DNA of 64,000 nucleotides from Nocardia veterana NBRC 100344. Its GTDB lineage: Bacteria; Actinomycetota; Actinomycetes; Mycobacteriales; Mycobacteriaceae. The translations under genes and the position numbers were made by a program. The notes under the pieces are model-generated. The model worked only from the letters and a program-made list of their open reading frames with translations. It ran no database searches and had not been told where the DNA came from. The stretch spans positions 1-64,000 of the forward strand of contig NZ_BAGM01000067.1 in assembly GCF_000308855.1 (NCBI RefSeq), read 5' to 3'. This document shows positions 41,358 through 50,769 of the stretch, piece by piece; within the stretch, counting starts at the first letter, position 1; every line of letters starts with the position of its first letter.

Positions 41358-42077
41358 ATGACAGCCGCACGACGGGGCCGGATGCCGGCGGTGAGCGACG
41401 CCGATATCCGGCGGACCGCCCGCACGCTGCTGGTCGAGCAGGGACCCGAGGCGGTGACCCTGCGGGCCATCGCACGCGATCTGGGCATCACCGCGCCCGC
41501 GCTGTATCGGTACTACGCCTCGCGCGACGATCTGGTGAGCGCGCTGCGCAGCGACATCTGCGCCGATCTCGCCCAGGAGCTCGCCGAGCAGGTCGCCGAA
41601 CTGCCCGAGGACGGGATGGTCCAGCTGTTCGCGATCTGCAAGGGGTTTCGGCACTGGGCGTTGGCGCACGCCCACGAATTCACCCTGGTCTTCGCCTCGC
41701 CCGCCGGTGATTCCGCCAGTGCCATGCGGCAATTCGACGAACCGTTCGGCCGGATCTTCCTGGAGGCGGCGGGCCGGCTGCTGACCACCTACGACATCGT
41801 GACCCCGCCGACCGATGTGATTCCGCACGCGCTGCGCGAGGATCTGATCGGATTCCAGACCGAACTGCTGGCCGTCCTCGCCGAGTCGGGCCAGAAATTT
41901 CCCGCCGAGAAACTGGATCTCGGCGTCACGTATCTGATGACCCAGTTCTGGGCCCGGCTCTACGGACACGTGACGCTGGAGGTGTTCGGCAACTACCCGA
42001 TGCCGGTGCGCGATCCCGACGCGCTGTTCGACGCGACGCTGGCCGACCTGGCCCGCTCGATCGGCTTCGCCGCCTAG
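41358..42077 (+). CDS. TetR/AcrR-family transcriptional regulator
   Basis: A 239-residue regulator. The HTH is in TLRAIARDLGITAPALYRYY; the preceding IRRTARTLLVEQGPEAVT is the usual first helix. The C-terminal ligand domain resembles the TetR_C_13/WHG group (ICKGFRHWALAHAHEFTLVF). ATG 41358 with AAGGA upstream is chosen over ATG 41226, which overlaps the P450 stop; the longer form would add 44 low-quality residues. It is likely co-transcribed with the P450 and may regulate it. Confidence 0.88.
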   Translation: MTAARRGRMPAVSDADIRRTARTLLVEQGPEAVTLRAIARDLGITAPALYRYYASRDDLVSALRSDICADLAQELAEQVAELPEDGMVQLFAICKGFRHWALAHAHEFTLVFASPAGDSASAMRQFDEPFGRIFLEAAGRLLTTYDIVTPPTDVIPHALREDLIGFQTELLAVLAESGQKFPAEKLDLGVTYLMTQFWARLYGHVTLEVFGNYPMPVRDPDALFDATLADLARSIGFAA

Positions 42078-42114
42078 GTCCGAAGCTTCCCGGGCGGGCC
42101 CGGTCGCCGCCGAT

Positions 42115-43572
42115 TCAGCTGAAGTCGTCGGGTCGAACTCCGGTGACCCGGCGCAGAATCCGCGGCCGCCGCAACCACCGTGCGAACCATTCGCCGAGCG
42201 TGATCCCGCCGCCGAGGGCGCAGCCGACCACCAGCGCGGCGAACATCTGGTTCAGACCCAGCAGCAGATCGTCGTTGATCAGTCCGAACAGACCGCGATA
42301 GACCTTGAGACCGGGAAGCAGCGGCGTGATCCCGGCGACGGCCACCACGAGCGGGGGAGTGACCGCACGCCGGGCGAGCAGACCACCGGCCAGACCGACC
42401 GCGGTGGCCGCGACCGCCGCCGCGATCACCGGGCCGAACCCGGCATGCTGCACGAACAGATAGCAGACGGTGATACCCGCGCCGCTGATCGCGGCCACGG
42501 TGAGCGCACGCCGCTCGGCGTAGCAGGCCAGCGCGAAGGCCAGCGAGGCCAGCGCACCGGCGGCGACCTTCAGGGGCAGATTGGCGATGTCGTAGTTCGG
42601 CGACATATCGATCGGCGGCACCTGAGCGCCGAACGCCTGTGCGCCGCGCAGCGCCAGCGCCACGCCACCGATGATCGCGCCCGTCATCACCAGCACCTCG
42701 AGCATGCGGGCGGCGGCCGTGATGGGTGCGCCGGTGATCGCGTCCTCGACCGCACCGACCAGTTGTAAACCACTGAGGAGCACGGTGATTCCGGCGGCGA
42801 CGATCAGGGTGGGATTGGTTTCCAGGCCCTCGGCGAAGGTCTGCAGCAGGATCGCGGGCAGGGTGGCGATGATGCCGCCGGCCATGTTCTGGAAGAAGAA
42901 GGGCAGCCCGCGCTTGTTGAGCGCGCGGTTGCACCGGTCGATCAGCAACGTCGTGGCGAAACTCACGGCCGCCACCAGCGCGCCGCCGCCGAGCAGCATC
43001 GCGATGGAGGCCGCCAGCAGCGACCAACCGAAGGTCGCGACCCACCGGTTGTACGGATGCGGTGCGGTGGTGATCGCGTCGAGGGCGGCGTGCGCCTCCT
43101 GCGGCGGCACCACCTCGCGGCGGATCCGCCGGGTCAGCCGATCGACCGCCGACAGCCGCGTGAAGTCCAGCGAGCGGTACTGCACCACGCGCATCGTGCT
43201 GGCAGGTGGCAGCGAGGGACCGCGATCGGCGGAGATGCGAATGGAGTTGTAGGTCACGTCGATATCGCACTGCGCCAAACCGTATGTCGCCGCGATGAAT
43301 TCGACCTGCGTACTGGTATCGGTCACGGCGGTGCCCGAGGCGAGCACCACCTCGCCGACCCGCTCGGCCAAGTCGAGGACCTCGGTCACCGCGGCGTCGT
43401 CGCGCAGATCGATCGGCTGCAACGGGGCGGGCGCCTCGACCACCGAGTCGACCGTCGCCCGGCGCTGCGCGACCAGCCGGTCGGTCACCGCACCCATCGC
43501 CCGATGCCACAACGAACTCGGCCGCGTGTCCGGCCCCGTGCGGACGAGTTCGGGCTCCAACTCATCTGTCAC
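42115..43572 (-). CDS. Threonine/serine exporter family protein (ThrE type)
   Basis: A 485-residue membrane protein. The N-terminal soluble part (about 60-190) has ASGTAVTDTSTQVEFIAATY and TRLSAVDRLTRRI, characteristic of ThrE/PF06738. About ten hydrophobic helices follow, including FFQNMAGGIIATLPAILL and VVAVAGITPLLPGLKVYRGL, the latter from the PF12821-like half. Corynebacterial ThrE exports threonine and serine. GTG 43572 is assumed; no strong ribosome site is seen. It diverges from the acyl-CoA oxidase gene. Confidence 0.88.
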   Translation of the reverse strand: MTDELEPELVRTGPDTRPSSLWHRAMGAVTDRLVAQRRATVDSVVEAPAPLQPIDLRDDAAVTEVLDLAERVGEVVLASGTAVTDTSTQVEFIAATYGLAQCDIDVTYNSIRISADRGPSLPPASTMRVVQYRSLDFTRLSAVDRLTRRIRREVVPPQEAHAALDAITTAPHPYNRWVATFGWSLLAASIAMLLGGGALVAAVSFATTLLIDRCNRALNKRGLPFFFQNMAGGIIATLPAILLQTFAEGLETNPTLIVAAGITVLLSGLQLVGAVEDAITGAPITAAARMLEVLVMTGAIIGGVALALRGAQAFGAQVPPIDMSPNYDIANLPLKVAAGALASLAFALACYAERRALTVAAISGAGITVCYLFVQHAGFGPVIAAAVAATAVGLAGGLLARRAVTPPLVVAVAGITPLLPGLKVYRGLFGLINDDLLLGLNQMFAALVVGCALGGGITLGEWFARWLRRPRILRRVTGVRPDDFS

Positions 43573-43698
43573 ACAGGACACGGTAGTCGGAGCGCGGCCG
43601 TGCCCCGGGGTCAGCTCCCTCACTCCGGCCGCGGCGACCACGAGGGCAAAGCGCTGGTTATCCGCGCGGCGCCGACCCTCCCGCTACAGTCGGTAACC

Positions 43699-45708
43699 AT
43701 GGGCACCGAAACGGCTACGGGTACCGGGGCAGCAGCGGGTACCGAGACAGCAGACTCCGCGACACCGGGCGCCGGCAGCTCCCACACCGGGAAGTCGACG
43801 GCCGATCATCTGCGCGCCGCGCTCGACGGTCCCTGGCGCGAGGTGCGGGAACAGGCGCGTCGCCAACTGGTCGACGACCGGTTGTTCGGCGACCCGTACC
43901 TCGACTACCGGCAGTCCCGCGCCCGAGTGCTGGAACAGCTGCGCATCGTCGCCGAATTCGGTTACGCGGAAAAGGGTTTCAGCATCGAGCACGGTGGCAG
44001 CAACGATCCCGGCGGCGCCGTCACCGGTTTGGAGATGCTGGCCTACACCGATCTGTCGCTGTGGGTGAAGGCGGGTGTGCAATGGGGGCTGTTCGGCGGC
44101 GCGGTGGAGAATCTGGGCACCGAACGCCACGCCGATATCGTCAAACGCCTGCTCTCGCTGGATCTTCTGGGCTGTTTCGCGATGACCGAGTCCGGGCACG
44201 GCAGTGATGTGGCCAATCTGGAGACCACCGCGACCTACGATCCGGGCACCGGGGAATTCGTGGTGCACAGTCCCACCGAGTCCGCGCGCAAGGACTATAT
44301 CGGCGGAGCCGCCGAACACGCCCGCATGGCGGCGGTCTTCGCCCAGCTGATCACCGGCGGGGAAAACCAGGGCGTGCACTGCTTTCTGGTGCCCATCCGC
44401 GACGAACAGGGTAACGACCTCCCGGGCGTGACCACCTCCGACTGTGGCCTCAAGGGCGGGCTGCCCGGCGTCGACAACGGCCGCATCCAGTTCGATCGGG
44501 TGCGGATCCCCCGGGAGAATCTGCTCAACCGGTACGCCGATGTCGCACCGGATGGCGCCTACAGCTCCGAGATCGAGAATCCGAGCCGGCGCTTCTTCAC
44601 CACCCTGGGCACGCTCGTGCGCGGGCGGATCAGCGTCGGTGGGGCCGCGGCCGCCGGGGCACGGGTGGCGCTGAGTATCGCCCTGCGCTACGCCGACAAG
44701 CGCCGGCAGTTCTCCGATCCCGACGACGGCAGCGAAACCCTGCTCCTGGACTACCGCAGCCATCAGCGCCGGCTGCTGCCGCACGTGGCGCGGGCGTTCG
44801 CGCTGTCGTTCGCCCAGAACGACCTGGTGCGGCGCATGCATCTGGTGCAGACCGGACAGAATCTGGACCCGGCGGCGCAGCGTGCGCTGGAGAAGCGGGC
44901 GGCCGGCCTGAAGGTCGCGCAGACCCGTCACGCCACCCGCACCATCCAGGAATGCCGCGAATGTTGCGGTGGCGCAGGGTATCTCACCGAGAACCGATTG
45001 GTCACGCTGAAGGCCGACACCGATGTGTTCACCACCTTCGAAGGTGACAACGTGGTGCTCACCCAGTTGGTCGCCAAGGAGTTGCTCACCGCCTACGCCG
45101 ACGAGGTGCGCGATCTCGACGCGCTGGGCTGGGTGAAGTTCGCGGCCACCATGGCCCGGGACGTGGTGCGCGAGACCTCCGGGGTGCGCCAGCTCATCCA
45201 GCGATTGCGCGACCGTTCCGACGACAGTGTCGACGACGGTGACCTGTCCCGCCGCTCGGTGCAGCTGCAGCTGTTCGCCGACCGTGAGGACTATCTGACC
45301 CGTACGGCCGCGCACCGGCTGCGCGCGCGAGCCGAGGAGACGGGCCCCTTCGAGGCGTTCAACAACGCGCAGGATCACATCCTCGCCGCCGGTGAGGCGC
45401 ATATCGACCGGCTGGTGCTGGAGGCGTTCATCGAGGGCATCGCCGATATCGAGGATCCCGACGCGCGGGCGCTCGCCGACACCGTCTGCGATCTGTTCGT
45501 CTACTCGACCATCGAACAGAACCAGGCCTGGTACATCATGCACCGGTTCATGTCGGTGGATCGCGCCAAGTCGGTGCGCCGCGGCGTCAACGAACTCGTC
45601 GACCGGCTGCGGCCGCACTCCGCCACCCTGGTCGAGGCGCTGGGTGTCCCCGAGGCGATGCTGCGCGCGGCGATGCTCGACGACGCGAGCGTGCGTCAGG
45701 GCATCTGA
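43699..45708 (+). CDS. Acyl-CoA oxidase/dehydrogenase (ACOX family)
   Basis: A 669-residue flavoenzyme for the first step of beta-oxidation. CFAMTESGHGSDVANLETTA is the FAD/substrate signature; ESARKDYIGGAAEHA and GVHCFLVPIRDEQGN are typical of ACOX. The catalytic glutamate is in TTFEGDNVVLTQ. The C-terminal domain (DHILAAGEAHIDRLVLEAFI) matches the ACOX extension missing in normal dehydrogenases. ATG 43699 starts after a Ala/Thr/Gly-rich leader. No peroxisome exists in bacteria, so this is a cytosolic enzyme that may use oxygen or a flavoprotein acceptor. Confidence 0.92.
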   Translation: MGTETATGTGAAAGTETADSATPGAGSSHTGKSTADHLRAALDGPWREVREQARRQLVDDRLFGDPYLDYRQSRARVLEQLRIVAEFGYAEKGFSIEHGGSNDPGGAVTGLEMLAYTDLSLWVKAGVQWGLFGGAVENLGTERHADIVKRLLSLDLLGCFAMTESGHGSDVANLETTATYDPGTGEFVVHSPTESARKDYIGGAAEHARMAAVFAQLITGGENQGVHCFLVPIRDEQGNDLPGVTTSDCGLKGGLPGVDNGRIQFDRVRIPRENLLNRYADVAPDGAYSSEIENPSRRFFTTLGTLVRGRISVGGAAAAGARVALSIALRYADKRRQFSDPDDGSETLLLDYRSHQRRLLPHVARAFALSFAQNDLVRRMHLVQTGQNLDPAAQRALEKRAAGLKVAQTRHATRTIQECRECCGGAGYLTENRLVTLKADTDVFTTFEGDNVVLTQLVAKELLTAYADEVRDLDALGWVKFAATMARDVVRETSGVRQLIQRLRDRSDDSVDDGDLSRRSVQLQLFADREDYLTRTAAHRLRARAEETGPFEAFNNAQDHILAAGEAHIDRLVLEAFIEGIADIEDPDARALADTVCDLFVYSTIEQNQAWYIMHRFMSVDRAKSVRRGVNELVDRLRPHSATLVEALGVPEAMLRAAMLDDASVRQGI

Positions 45709-45754
45709 TCGATCGGCGGCGGGGCGGGCTCGGCCCCCGGCTATCGTCGAGGAC

Positions 45755-46492
45755 GTGCATGCTCCGCCGCCGATCACCCCGCATCGACCGCAGCCTCTCG
45801 TCGTCGCCGTCGTCGTCCTGATCGGCCTGCTGACCACCGTCACGCTGCCGTTGAGTTTCCCCGCCGGCGGCGGGCCCACCGCATTCGACCGGGCGATCGG
45901 TGACCGCGTGCACGAGCGGCTCGACGCCCATCGCGGGGTCTACGACGCCCTGGTGGTGCCGAGCGACGCCTATATCGTGTTGCCGCTGTTGCTGATCGGG
46001 ATCGGATACTGTCTGTGGCGGCGCGAGCGGTGGGCCGCCGTATTCCTGCTGGTCGTTCCCGAGTTGGTGGTCGCCATCAACACCTGGGTGCTGAAACCGC
46101 TGTGGGGCAGGCATTTACAGCACTATCTCGCCTACCCGAGCGGGCACACCGTCCAATTCGTCGCCATCGCAACGGGTTTGCTGCTGGTGGCCGCCGCCGG
46201 GTGGATTCGGATCGCCCTGGCGGCAGTGGCGCTCCTCGCCCTGGCGGCCGTGGCGGTGGGAATGATCGGGCTCGGCTACCACTATCCGACCGATATCGTC
46301 GGCGGTACGGCATTCGCGGCCGCCGCGGTGACGGCGGCATGGTCGGGGCTGTGCCGGCTGCGCGGTCGGACCGATGGACGCCGCGACGTCGGCGAGACGC
46401 GGCCGGCCGCCGATACCGTCGTCGATACCGGCTTCGTGCCGGGGCAGGTCGGTAAGCCGGGTGCTGCCGACGGAGATCAGGCCGGCCCGTAG
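45755..46492 (+). CDS. PAP2-family membrane phosphatase
   Basis: A 245-residue protein with about five transmembrane helices. The phosphatase motifs are KPLWGR (site 1), AYPSGHTVQF (site 2) and GYHYPTDIVGG (site 3, His-x-x-x-Asp). These enzymes dephosphorylate lipid phosphates such as phosphatidic acid or polyprenyl pyrophosphate outside the membrane. GTG 45755 is 46 bp past the oxidase stop; GAGGA lies close upstream. The C-terminal about 50 residues are disordered. Its end overlaps the convergent NERD gene by 16 bp. Confidence 0.88.
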   Translation: MHAPPPITPHRPQPLVVAVVVLIGLLTTVTLPLSFPAGGGPTAFDRAIGDRVHERLDAHRGVYDALVVPSDAYIVLPLLLIGIGYCLWRRERWAAVFLLVVPELVVAINTWVLKPLWGRHLQHYLAYPSGHTVQFVAIATGLLLVAAAGWIRIALAAVALLALAAVAVGMIGLGYHYPTDIVGGTAFAAAAVTAAWSGLCRLRGRTDGRRDVGETRPAADTVVDTGFVPGQVGKPGAADGDQAGP

Positions 46493-47370
46493 GCCAGGAT
46501 CAGCGAGATCACGAACCACAGCACCCAGGCGAATCCGATCAGCATGCCCAGGGCCAGCATGATGCGCAGCGCGGCCCGGCCGGGATCGATGCGGTCGGCT
46601 TCCTTCGGGTACAGATTCCACGGGCTGTACCACGGCATCGTGATCGGCAACGGGCGCGCGTACCCCTGGTCGGCGTGCGCCTGTTCCTCGAGGAAGGCCT
46701 CGGCCTGGGCCTGCTGTGGGCCGCCGTACCACAGCGTGGTGTCGACCGGCCCGCCGAATCCCTCGCCGATCAGGTCCTGCGGGGCGGGCAGATACGGCAG
46801 AATGCCGAGCCCGCGGAAGGTCAGCGCCACGTCGTTGACCGTCCACTGCGCCCGGCCCTGGGACGTCAGGTCGCGCAGGCAGGCCGCCAGCCGCCCGGGA
46901 TCGTCTCCGGCCACCACCTGGAACCCCGGATCGTTCCACAGCTGCCGGATCCGGAGGTTCACGCCGTGCGGTGGCACGACCACGACCACACCGTGGACCA
47001 CCCGCTGACCGAGTCCGCGTTCGGCCAGCCAGGTTTGCAGCGCATGAGTGTGTTCCCGGCTGCGGTCCAGCGGGGTGCCGCGCTCGTCGCCTTCGAAACT
47101 CACGACCTGGCCGCCGACGCGCCACGGCCCGTTCAACGGCACCTCGAGTTCACCGCTGACCCGTTCGACCATGGCCTCGGCCTCGATCACCACACAGGTG
47201 GTCGGCGTCCAGATCACGGCGTCGAACTGGTGCAGCCGATCGGCATGGAACAGGCTGCAGTTGACCGTGGCGACACCCTGCGGGTCACCCGGACCCTTCC
47301 AGGTGCGCAGCCAATCGATGAGGACCCGCTCGGCCAGAGTTCCGGCCGCGTTCTGCACTCGCACGAGCAT
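46477..47370 (-). CDS. NERD-domain membrane protein
   Basis: A 297-residue protein. Residues about 10-130 resemble the nuclease-related NERD domain (GTLAERVLIDWLRTW, LHQFDAVIWTPTTCVVIEAE, HALQTWLAERGLG). A C-terminal helix (ALGMLIGFAWVLWFVISLIL) anchors it in the membrane. NERD proteins are remote relatives of restriction-type nucleases; catalysis here is not demonstrated. ATG 47370 has GGAAGGG upstream and is preferred to the longer frame. Confidence 0.85.
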   Translation of the reverse strand: MLVRVQNAAGTLAERVLIDWLRTWKGPGDPQGVATVNCSLFHADRLHQFDAVIWTPTTCVVIEAEAMVERVSGELEVPLNGPWRVGGQVVSFEGDERGTPLDRSREHTHALQTWLAERGLGQRVVHGVVVVVPPHGVNLRIRQLWNDPGFQVVAGDDPGRLAACLRDLTSQGRAQWTVNDVALTFRGLGILPYLPAPQDLIGEGFGGPVDTTLWYGGPQQAQAEAFLEEQAHADQGYARPLPITMPWYSPWNLYPKEADRIDPGRAALRIMLALGMLIGFAWVLWFVISLILAYGPA

Positions 47371-47514
47371 TGGCGACCGCCCTTCCGTCGACACTCGATA
47401 TCGGAAAGCATAAGGGGCACTACAGGTCCGGGGGAGGATTCGACGCGCCGATGTCGGCCTTGCGGTGCCGGCCCGGCCCGCAGACACGATATCGTCCGGG
47501 CCGGGCCGCACCGG

Positions 47515-49209
47515 TCAGCGGTCGGCCGGCGCCGGATCGATCGGCACGATGGGCAACCGCAGGGCGCCCGGCGCCGTCTCGGGAACGGTCGGGAAACGCG
47601 GGGCGACCGGCTGGACCCGGCGATACGGCGCGCCGAGTTCGGGCCGCGGATCGGCCTCACCCTTGTTGGGCCAGAACGCCATTGCCCGCTCGGCCTGAGC
47701 GGTGATGGTCAGCGACGGATTCACCCCGAGATTCGCGGTGACCGCGGAGCCGTCGGCGATGTGCAGCCCGGGGTGGCCGAACACTCGCTGATACGGATCG
47801 ACCACACCGCTTTCGGGTCCCTCGCCGATCACGCAGCCGCCGATGTAGTGGGCGGTGGCCGGGATGTTGAACACGTCCATCACCAGGCCGTGCACGTCGC
47901 CGTCGACCTTCGCGCCGAATCGGCGGCCGATGTCGTGGGCCAGCGGGATCCAGGTCGGATTGGGTTGTCCGGTGCCCTGCCTGGTCTTGAGCTGTCCCCA
48001 GCGCCGGAACGAGGTCAGCGAATTGTCCAGCGACTGCATCACCAGCAGGATCACCGATTTCTCCGACGCGTGCCGGGCGTTGAGGCTGCGCGCGAACACC
48101 AGTGGATGCAGCACGATGGCCAGCAGGAACCGCAGGAAGCGGAAGGCACCGCCGTCGACGATGGGCACCGACATCGGGAACAGCGCATTCTGTCCCTTGC
48201 CGTAGTGGCAGACCTCGATATGGGTGTCGGGCTCGGGGTGGATCGACGAGGTGATGGCGATTCCCTCGGCGAAATCGCGCCGCTCCCGGCTGACCACGTT
48301 GAGAATCGCCTCGGAGTTGCTGCGGGTGAGTTCGCCCAGGCGCGGTGACAGATTCGGCAGCACGTTCTCGTCGCGCATCTTGTGCAGCAGCTTCTGGGTC
48401 CCCAGTGCCGCAGCCGCGAAGACGACCTGCTCGGCGGTGAAAGTCTTGCGCCCCTTGCGGATCCAGCGGTCGGACCGCTGGGTCTCGATCGCGTAGCCGC
48501 CGCCCACCATCGGCCGCACTCCGGTCACGGTGGTGAGCTCGAACACCTTCGCCCCGGCCCGCTCGGCGAGGTAGAGGTAGTTGGTGGGGGTGGTGTTCTT
48601 GGCGTTGTGCGGGCAGCCGGTGAAGCAGCGCGCACAGTGGATACAGCCGCTGCGGCGCGGGCCGGCGCCGCCGAAGTAGGGATCGTCGACCTCGACACCG
48701 GGCTGCTCCTCGTTGAAGAACACCCCGACGTTGGTGGGGTGATAGGTGTCACCGACGCCGAGATCGTCTGCGATGGAACGGATCACCTCGTCGGCGGGGG
48801 TCACGCGCGGATTCGGCGCCACCCCCAGCATGCGTTTGGCCTGGTCGTAGTACGGCGCGAGCTCGGACCGCCAATCGGCGATATGCGCCCACTGCCGGTC
48901 GGTGTAGAAGTTGGGCAGCGGTTCGTAGAGGGTGTTGCCGTAGATCAGCGAGCCGCCGCCGACACCGGCGGCCGAGAAGACCGCGCACTTGCCGAGCACG
49001 CTGATCCGCTGCGGGCCGGTGAGGCCCAGTCGTGGGGCCCAGATCGACTTGCGCACATTCCAATTCGAGCGTGGAATGGCCTCGGCCGGCCACCGGCGAC
49101 CGGATTCCAGGACGGCCACCCGATAGCCCTTCTCGGTCAAGCGCAGCGCGCTGACGCTGCCCCCGAAGCCGGAGCCGATCACCACCACGTCGTAGTCGAA
49201 GTCGGGCAT
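47515..49209 (-). CDS. choD: GMC-family cholesterol oxidase-like protein (ChoD type)
   Basis: A 564-residue FAD enzyme similar along its length to M. tuberculosis ChoD (Rv3409c). The dinucleotide fold is DYDVVVIGSGFGGSVSALRL; GVGGGSLIYGNTLY and YIGGCVIGEGPE follow, and DGSAVTANLGVNPSLTITAQ is the C-terminal GMC block. A four-cysteine cluster CIHCARCFTGCP near residue 190 is notable. The reaction assigned to the family is oxidation of cholesterol to cholestenone, though whether ChoD does this is debated. It is flanked by the NERD gene and, divergently, a CDP-alcohol transferase. Confidence 0.88.
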   Translation of the reverse strand: MPDFDYDVVVIGSGFGGSVSALRLTEKGYRVAVLESGRRWPAEAIPRSNWNVRKSIWAPRLGLTGPQRISVLGKCAVFSAAGVGGGSLIYGNTLYEPLPNFYTDRQWAHIADWRSELAPYYDQAKRMLGVAPNPRVTPADEVIRSIADDLGVGDTYHPTNVGVFFNEEQPGVEVDDPYFGGAGPRRSGCIHCARCFTGCPHNAKNTTPTNYLYLAERAGAKVFELTTVTGVRPMVGGGYAIETQRSDRWIRKGRKTFTAEQVVFAAAALGTQKLLHKMRDENVLPNLSPRLGELTRSNSEAILNVVSRERRDFAEGIAITSSIHPEPDTHIEVCHYGKGQNALFPMSVPIVDGGAFRFLRFLLAIVLHPLVFARSLNARHASEKSVILLVMQSLDNSLTSFRRWGQLKTRQGTGQPNPTWIPLAHDIGRRFGAKVDGDVHGLVMDVFNIPATAHYIGGCVIGEGPESGVVDPYQRVFGHPGLHIADGSAVTANLGVNPSLTITAQAERAMAFWPNKGEADPRPELGAPYRRVQPVAPRFPTVPETAPGALRLPIVPIDPAPADR

Positions 49210-49373
49210 GTCATCCTCTCGTCACCGCACGATAATGAAACGATATCCGACTCATCGTGTCACGAACCGGACTGCGGGCGGTCGGACGCGACGGATAAAC
49301 CTATCGTGCCGCCGTACCGGCCGCGGCGTGCCCGAATGGCGCAGCAGCGGGCATTCCGGTATGCACACAGGCT

Positions 49374-50051
49374 GTGACCACTCCATCGGCCGGCGGATCC
49401 GGCCCCGAGCACGAGGCCGCCGAGCGGGCGGCAGCCGCGAACGAGCCCGGTGCCCCGCCGGCCGAGGTGCTGTCCGACCGCATTCTCACCGTCCCCAACG
49501 TGCTGAGTGTGCTGCGGCTGACCGGTGTTCCGGTCTTGTTGTGGCTGCTGCTGGTCGAGCACGCCGACGGCTGGGCGTTCGCATTGCTGGTGGTCAGTGG
49601 CGTCACGGATTTCCTGGACGGCAAGCTCGCGCGGCTGCTCGACCAGTCCTCGCGGCTGGGGGCGCTGCTGGATCCGTTGGTCGACCGGCTGTATCTGATC
49701 GCCACCGTCGTCGGTCTACTGGTGCGCGCGATCCTGCCGTGGCCGTTCGTCGTCGTCGTGATCGGGCGGGACCTGGTGCTCAGCGCGACGCTGCCGATCT
49801 ATCGCCGCCGCAACCTCGATCCCCCGGAGGTCATCTATCTCGGCAAGGCGGCCACCTTCGCGCTCATGTCGGCGCTGCCGTGGTTGCTCGCGGGGCAGAT
49901 GGATTGGGCCGCCGCGGGTTTCGGGCGCGCCTTCGGTTGGGCGCTGCTGTGGTGGGGCGTCGCGGTCTATGTCTGGACGGGTCTGCTCTATCTCGGCAAG
50001 GCGTTCGCCGTCGCGCGAACCATACCCGTTGCGCCGCGAGCAACTTCGTAG
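49374..50051 (+). CDS. pgsA2: CDP-alcohol phosphatidyltransferase (PgsA2-like)
   Basis: A 225-residue membrane enzyme. The CDP-alcohol motif D-x2-DG-x2-AR-x8-G-x3-D-x3-D is present in TDFLDGKLARLLDQSSRLGA followed by LLDPLVDRL. Several hydrophobic helices follow. It would transfer a phosphatidyl group from CDP-diacylglycerol to an alcohol acceptor, as in phosphatidylglycerol or cardiolipin synthesis. GTG 49374 is used; a 30-residue disordered leader precedes LTVPNVLSVLRL. In M. tuberculosis pgsA2 (Rv1822) also lies close to gcvH-garA, supporting the name. Confidence 0.88.
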   Translation: MTTPSAGGSGPEHEAAERAAAANEPGAPPAEVLSDRILTVPNVLSVLRLTGVPVLLWLLLVEHADGWAFALLVVSGVTDFLDGKLARLLDQSSRLGALLDPLVDRLYLIATVVGLLVRAILPWPFVVVVIGRDLVLSATLPIYRRRNLDPPEVIYLGKAATFALMSALPWLLAGQMDWAAAGFGRAFGWALLWWGVAVYVWTGLLYLGKAFAVARTIPVAPRATS

Positions 50052-50151
50052 CGGGTGTGCAAGGTCGCGGTGTCGGTCCGGGTGGATAGAGTTGTCCCGA
50101 TGCCGGTTGGCCGATGCCCGTGAAAGGACACCCCGTGAGAGGAATCAGCCT

Positions 50152-50550
50152 GTGACCAACCTTCCCGAGGACCTTCGCTACACCGAGGAACACGAGTGGG
50201 TGCAGCGGATCGCGCCGGACCGTGTCCGGGTCGGTATCACCGACTACGCCCAGTCGCAGCTCGGTGATGTGGTGTTCGTGCAGCTGCCGGCGGTCGATAC
50301 CGTGGTGTCGGCCGGTGAGGCGATCGCCGAGGTCGAATCGACCAAGAGCGTGTCGGAGATCTTTGCCCCGATGAACGCGAAAGTTGTTGCGGCGAACGAG
50401 AATCTCGACTCCGAGCCCGAGTCGTTGAACACCGACCCCTACGGTGAGGGCTGGATGTTCGAATTGCAGATCGATGACGCCGAGGCGCTCGACACCGCCC
50501 TCGGCGCACTGCTGGATGCCGCGGGTTACCAAGGAGTTATCGAGGGCTGA
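50152..50550 (+). CDS. gcvH: Glycine cleavage system H protein
   Basis: A 132-residue lipoyl carrier. LRYTEEHEWVQ and YAQSQLGDVVFVQLP are diagnostic; the lipoyl lysine is K65 in VESTKSVSEIFAP. It shuttles the aminomethyl group between P, T and L proteins. GTG 50152 follows GAGAGGA. Only gcvH and gcvP occur in this window; gcvT and lpd are elsewhere. Confidence 0.96.
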   Translation: MTNLPEDLRYTEEHEWVQRIAPDRVRVGITDYAQSQLGDVVFVQLPAVDTVVSAGEAIAEVESTKSVSEIFAPMNAKVVAANENLDSEPESLNTDPYGEGWMFELQIDDAEALDTALGALLDAAGYQGVIEG

Positions 50551-50769
50551 GTCAGCCTTCCCAGTTCTACCTGCACGGGTGCGCCCCAGCAGGGTACGGT
50601 CAATGCCAACAGATGTGCCGGCGGCCGGTGCCGGGAACTCTGCCGGAACTTGCCGGTGACACCTGGCAGCGCGACAGCCGGTCGCGATGGGTGGCGACGG
50701 TGAGGGCAGTGCGCTCAGTATTGGCGCCGGATACCGGTACGGATAATCGGTTCGAGGAGGAGAGCAAGG

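Noticed and set aside
43684..45879. 731-codon open frame on the minus strand
   Set aside because: Lies opposite the acyl-CoA oxidase gene; the plus-strand protein has full family motifs, so this is a GC-rich shadow.
49228..49259. CACGAT/ATCGTG inverted repeat between choD and pgsA2 genes
   Set aside because: Six-base arms 20 bp apart are too weak to call an operator without conservation data.
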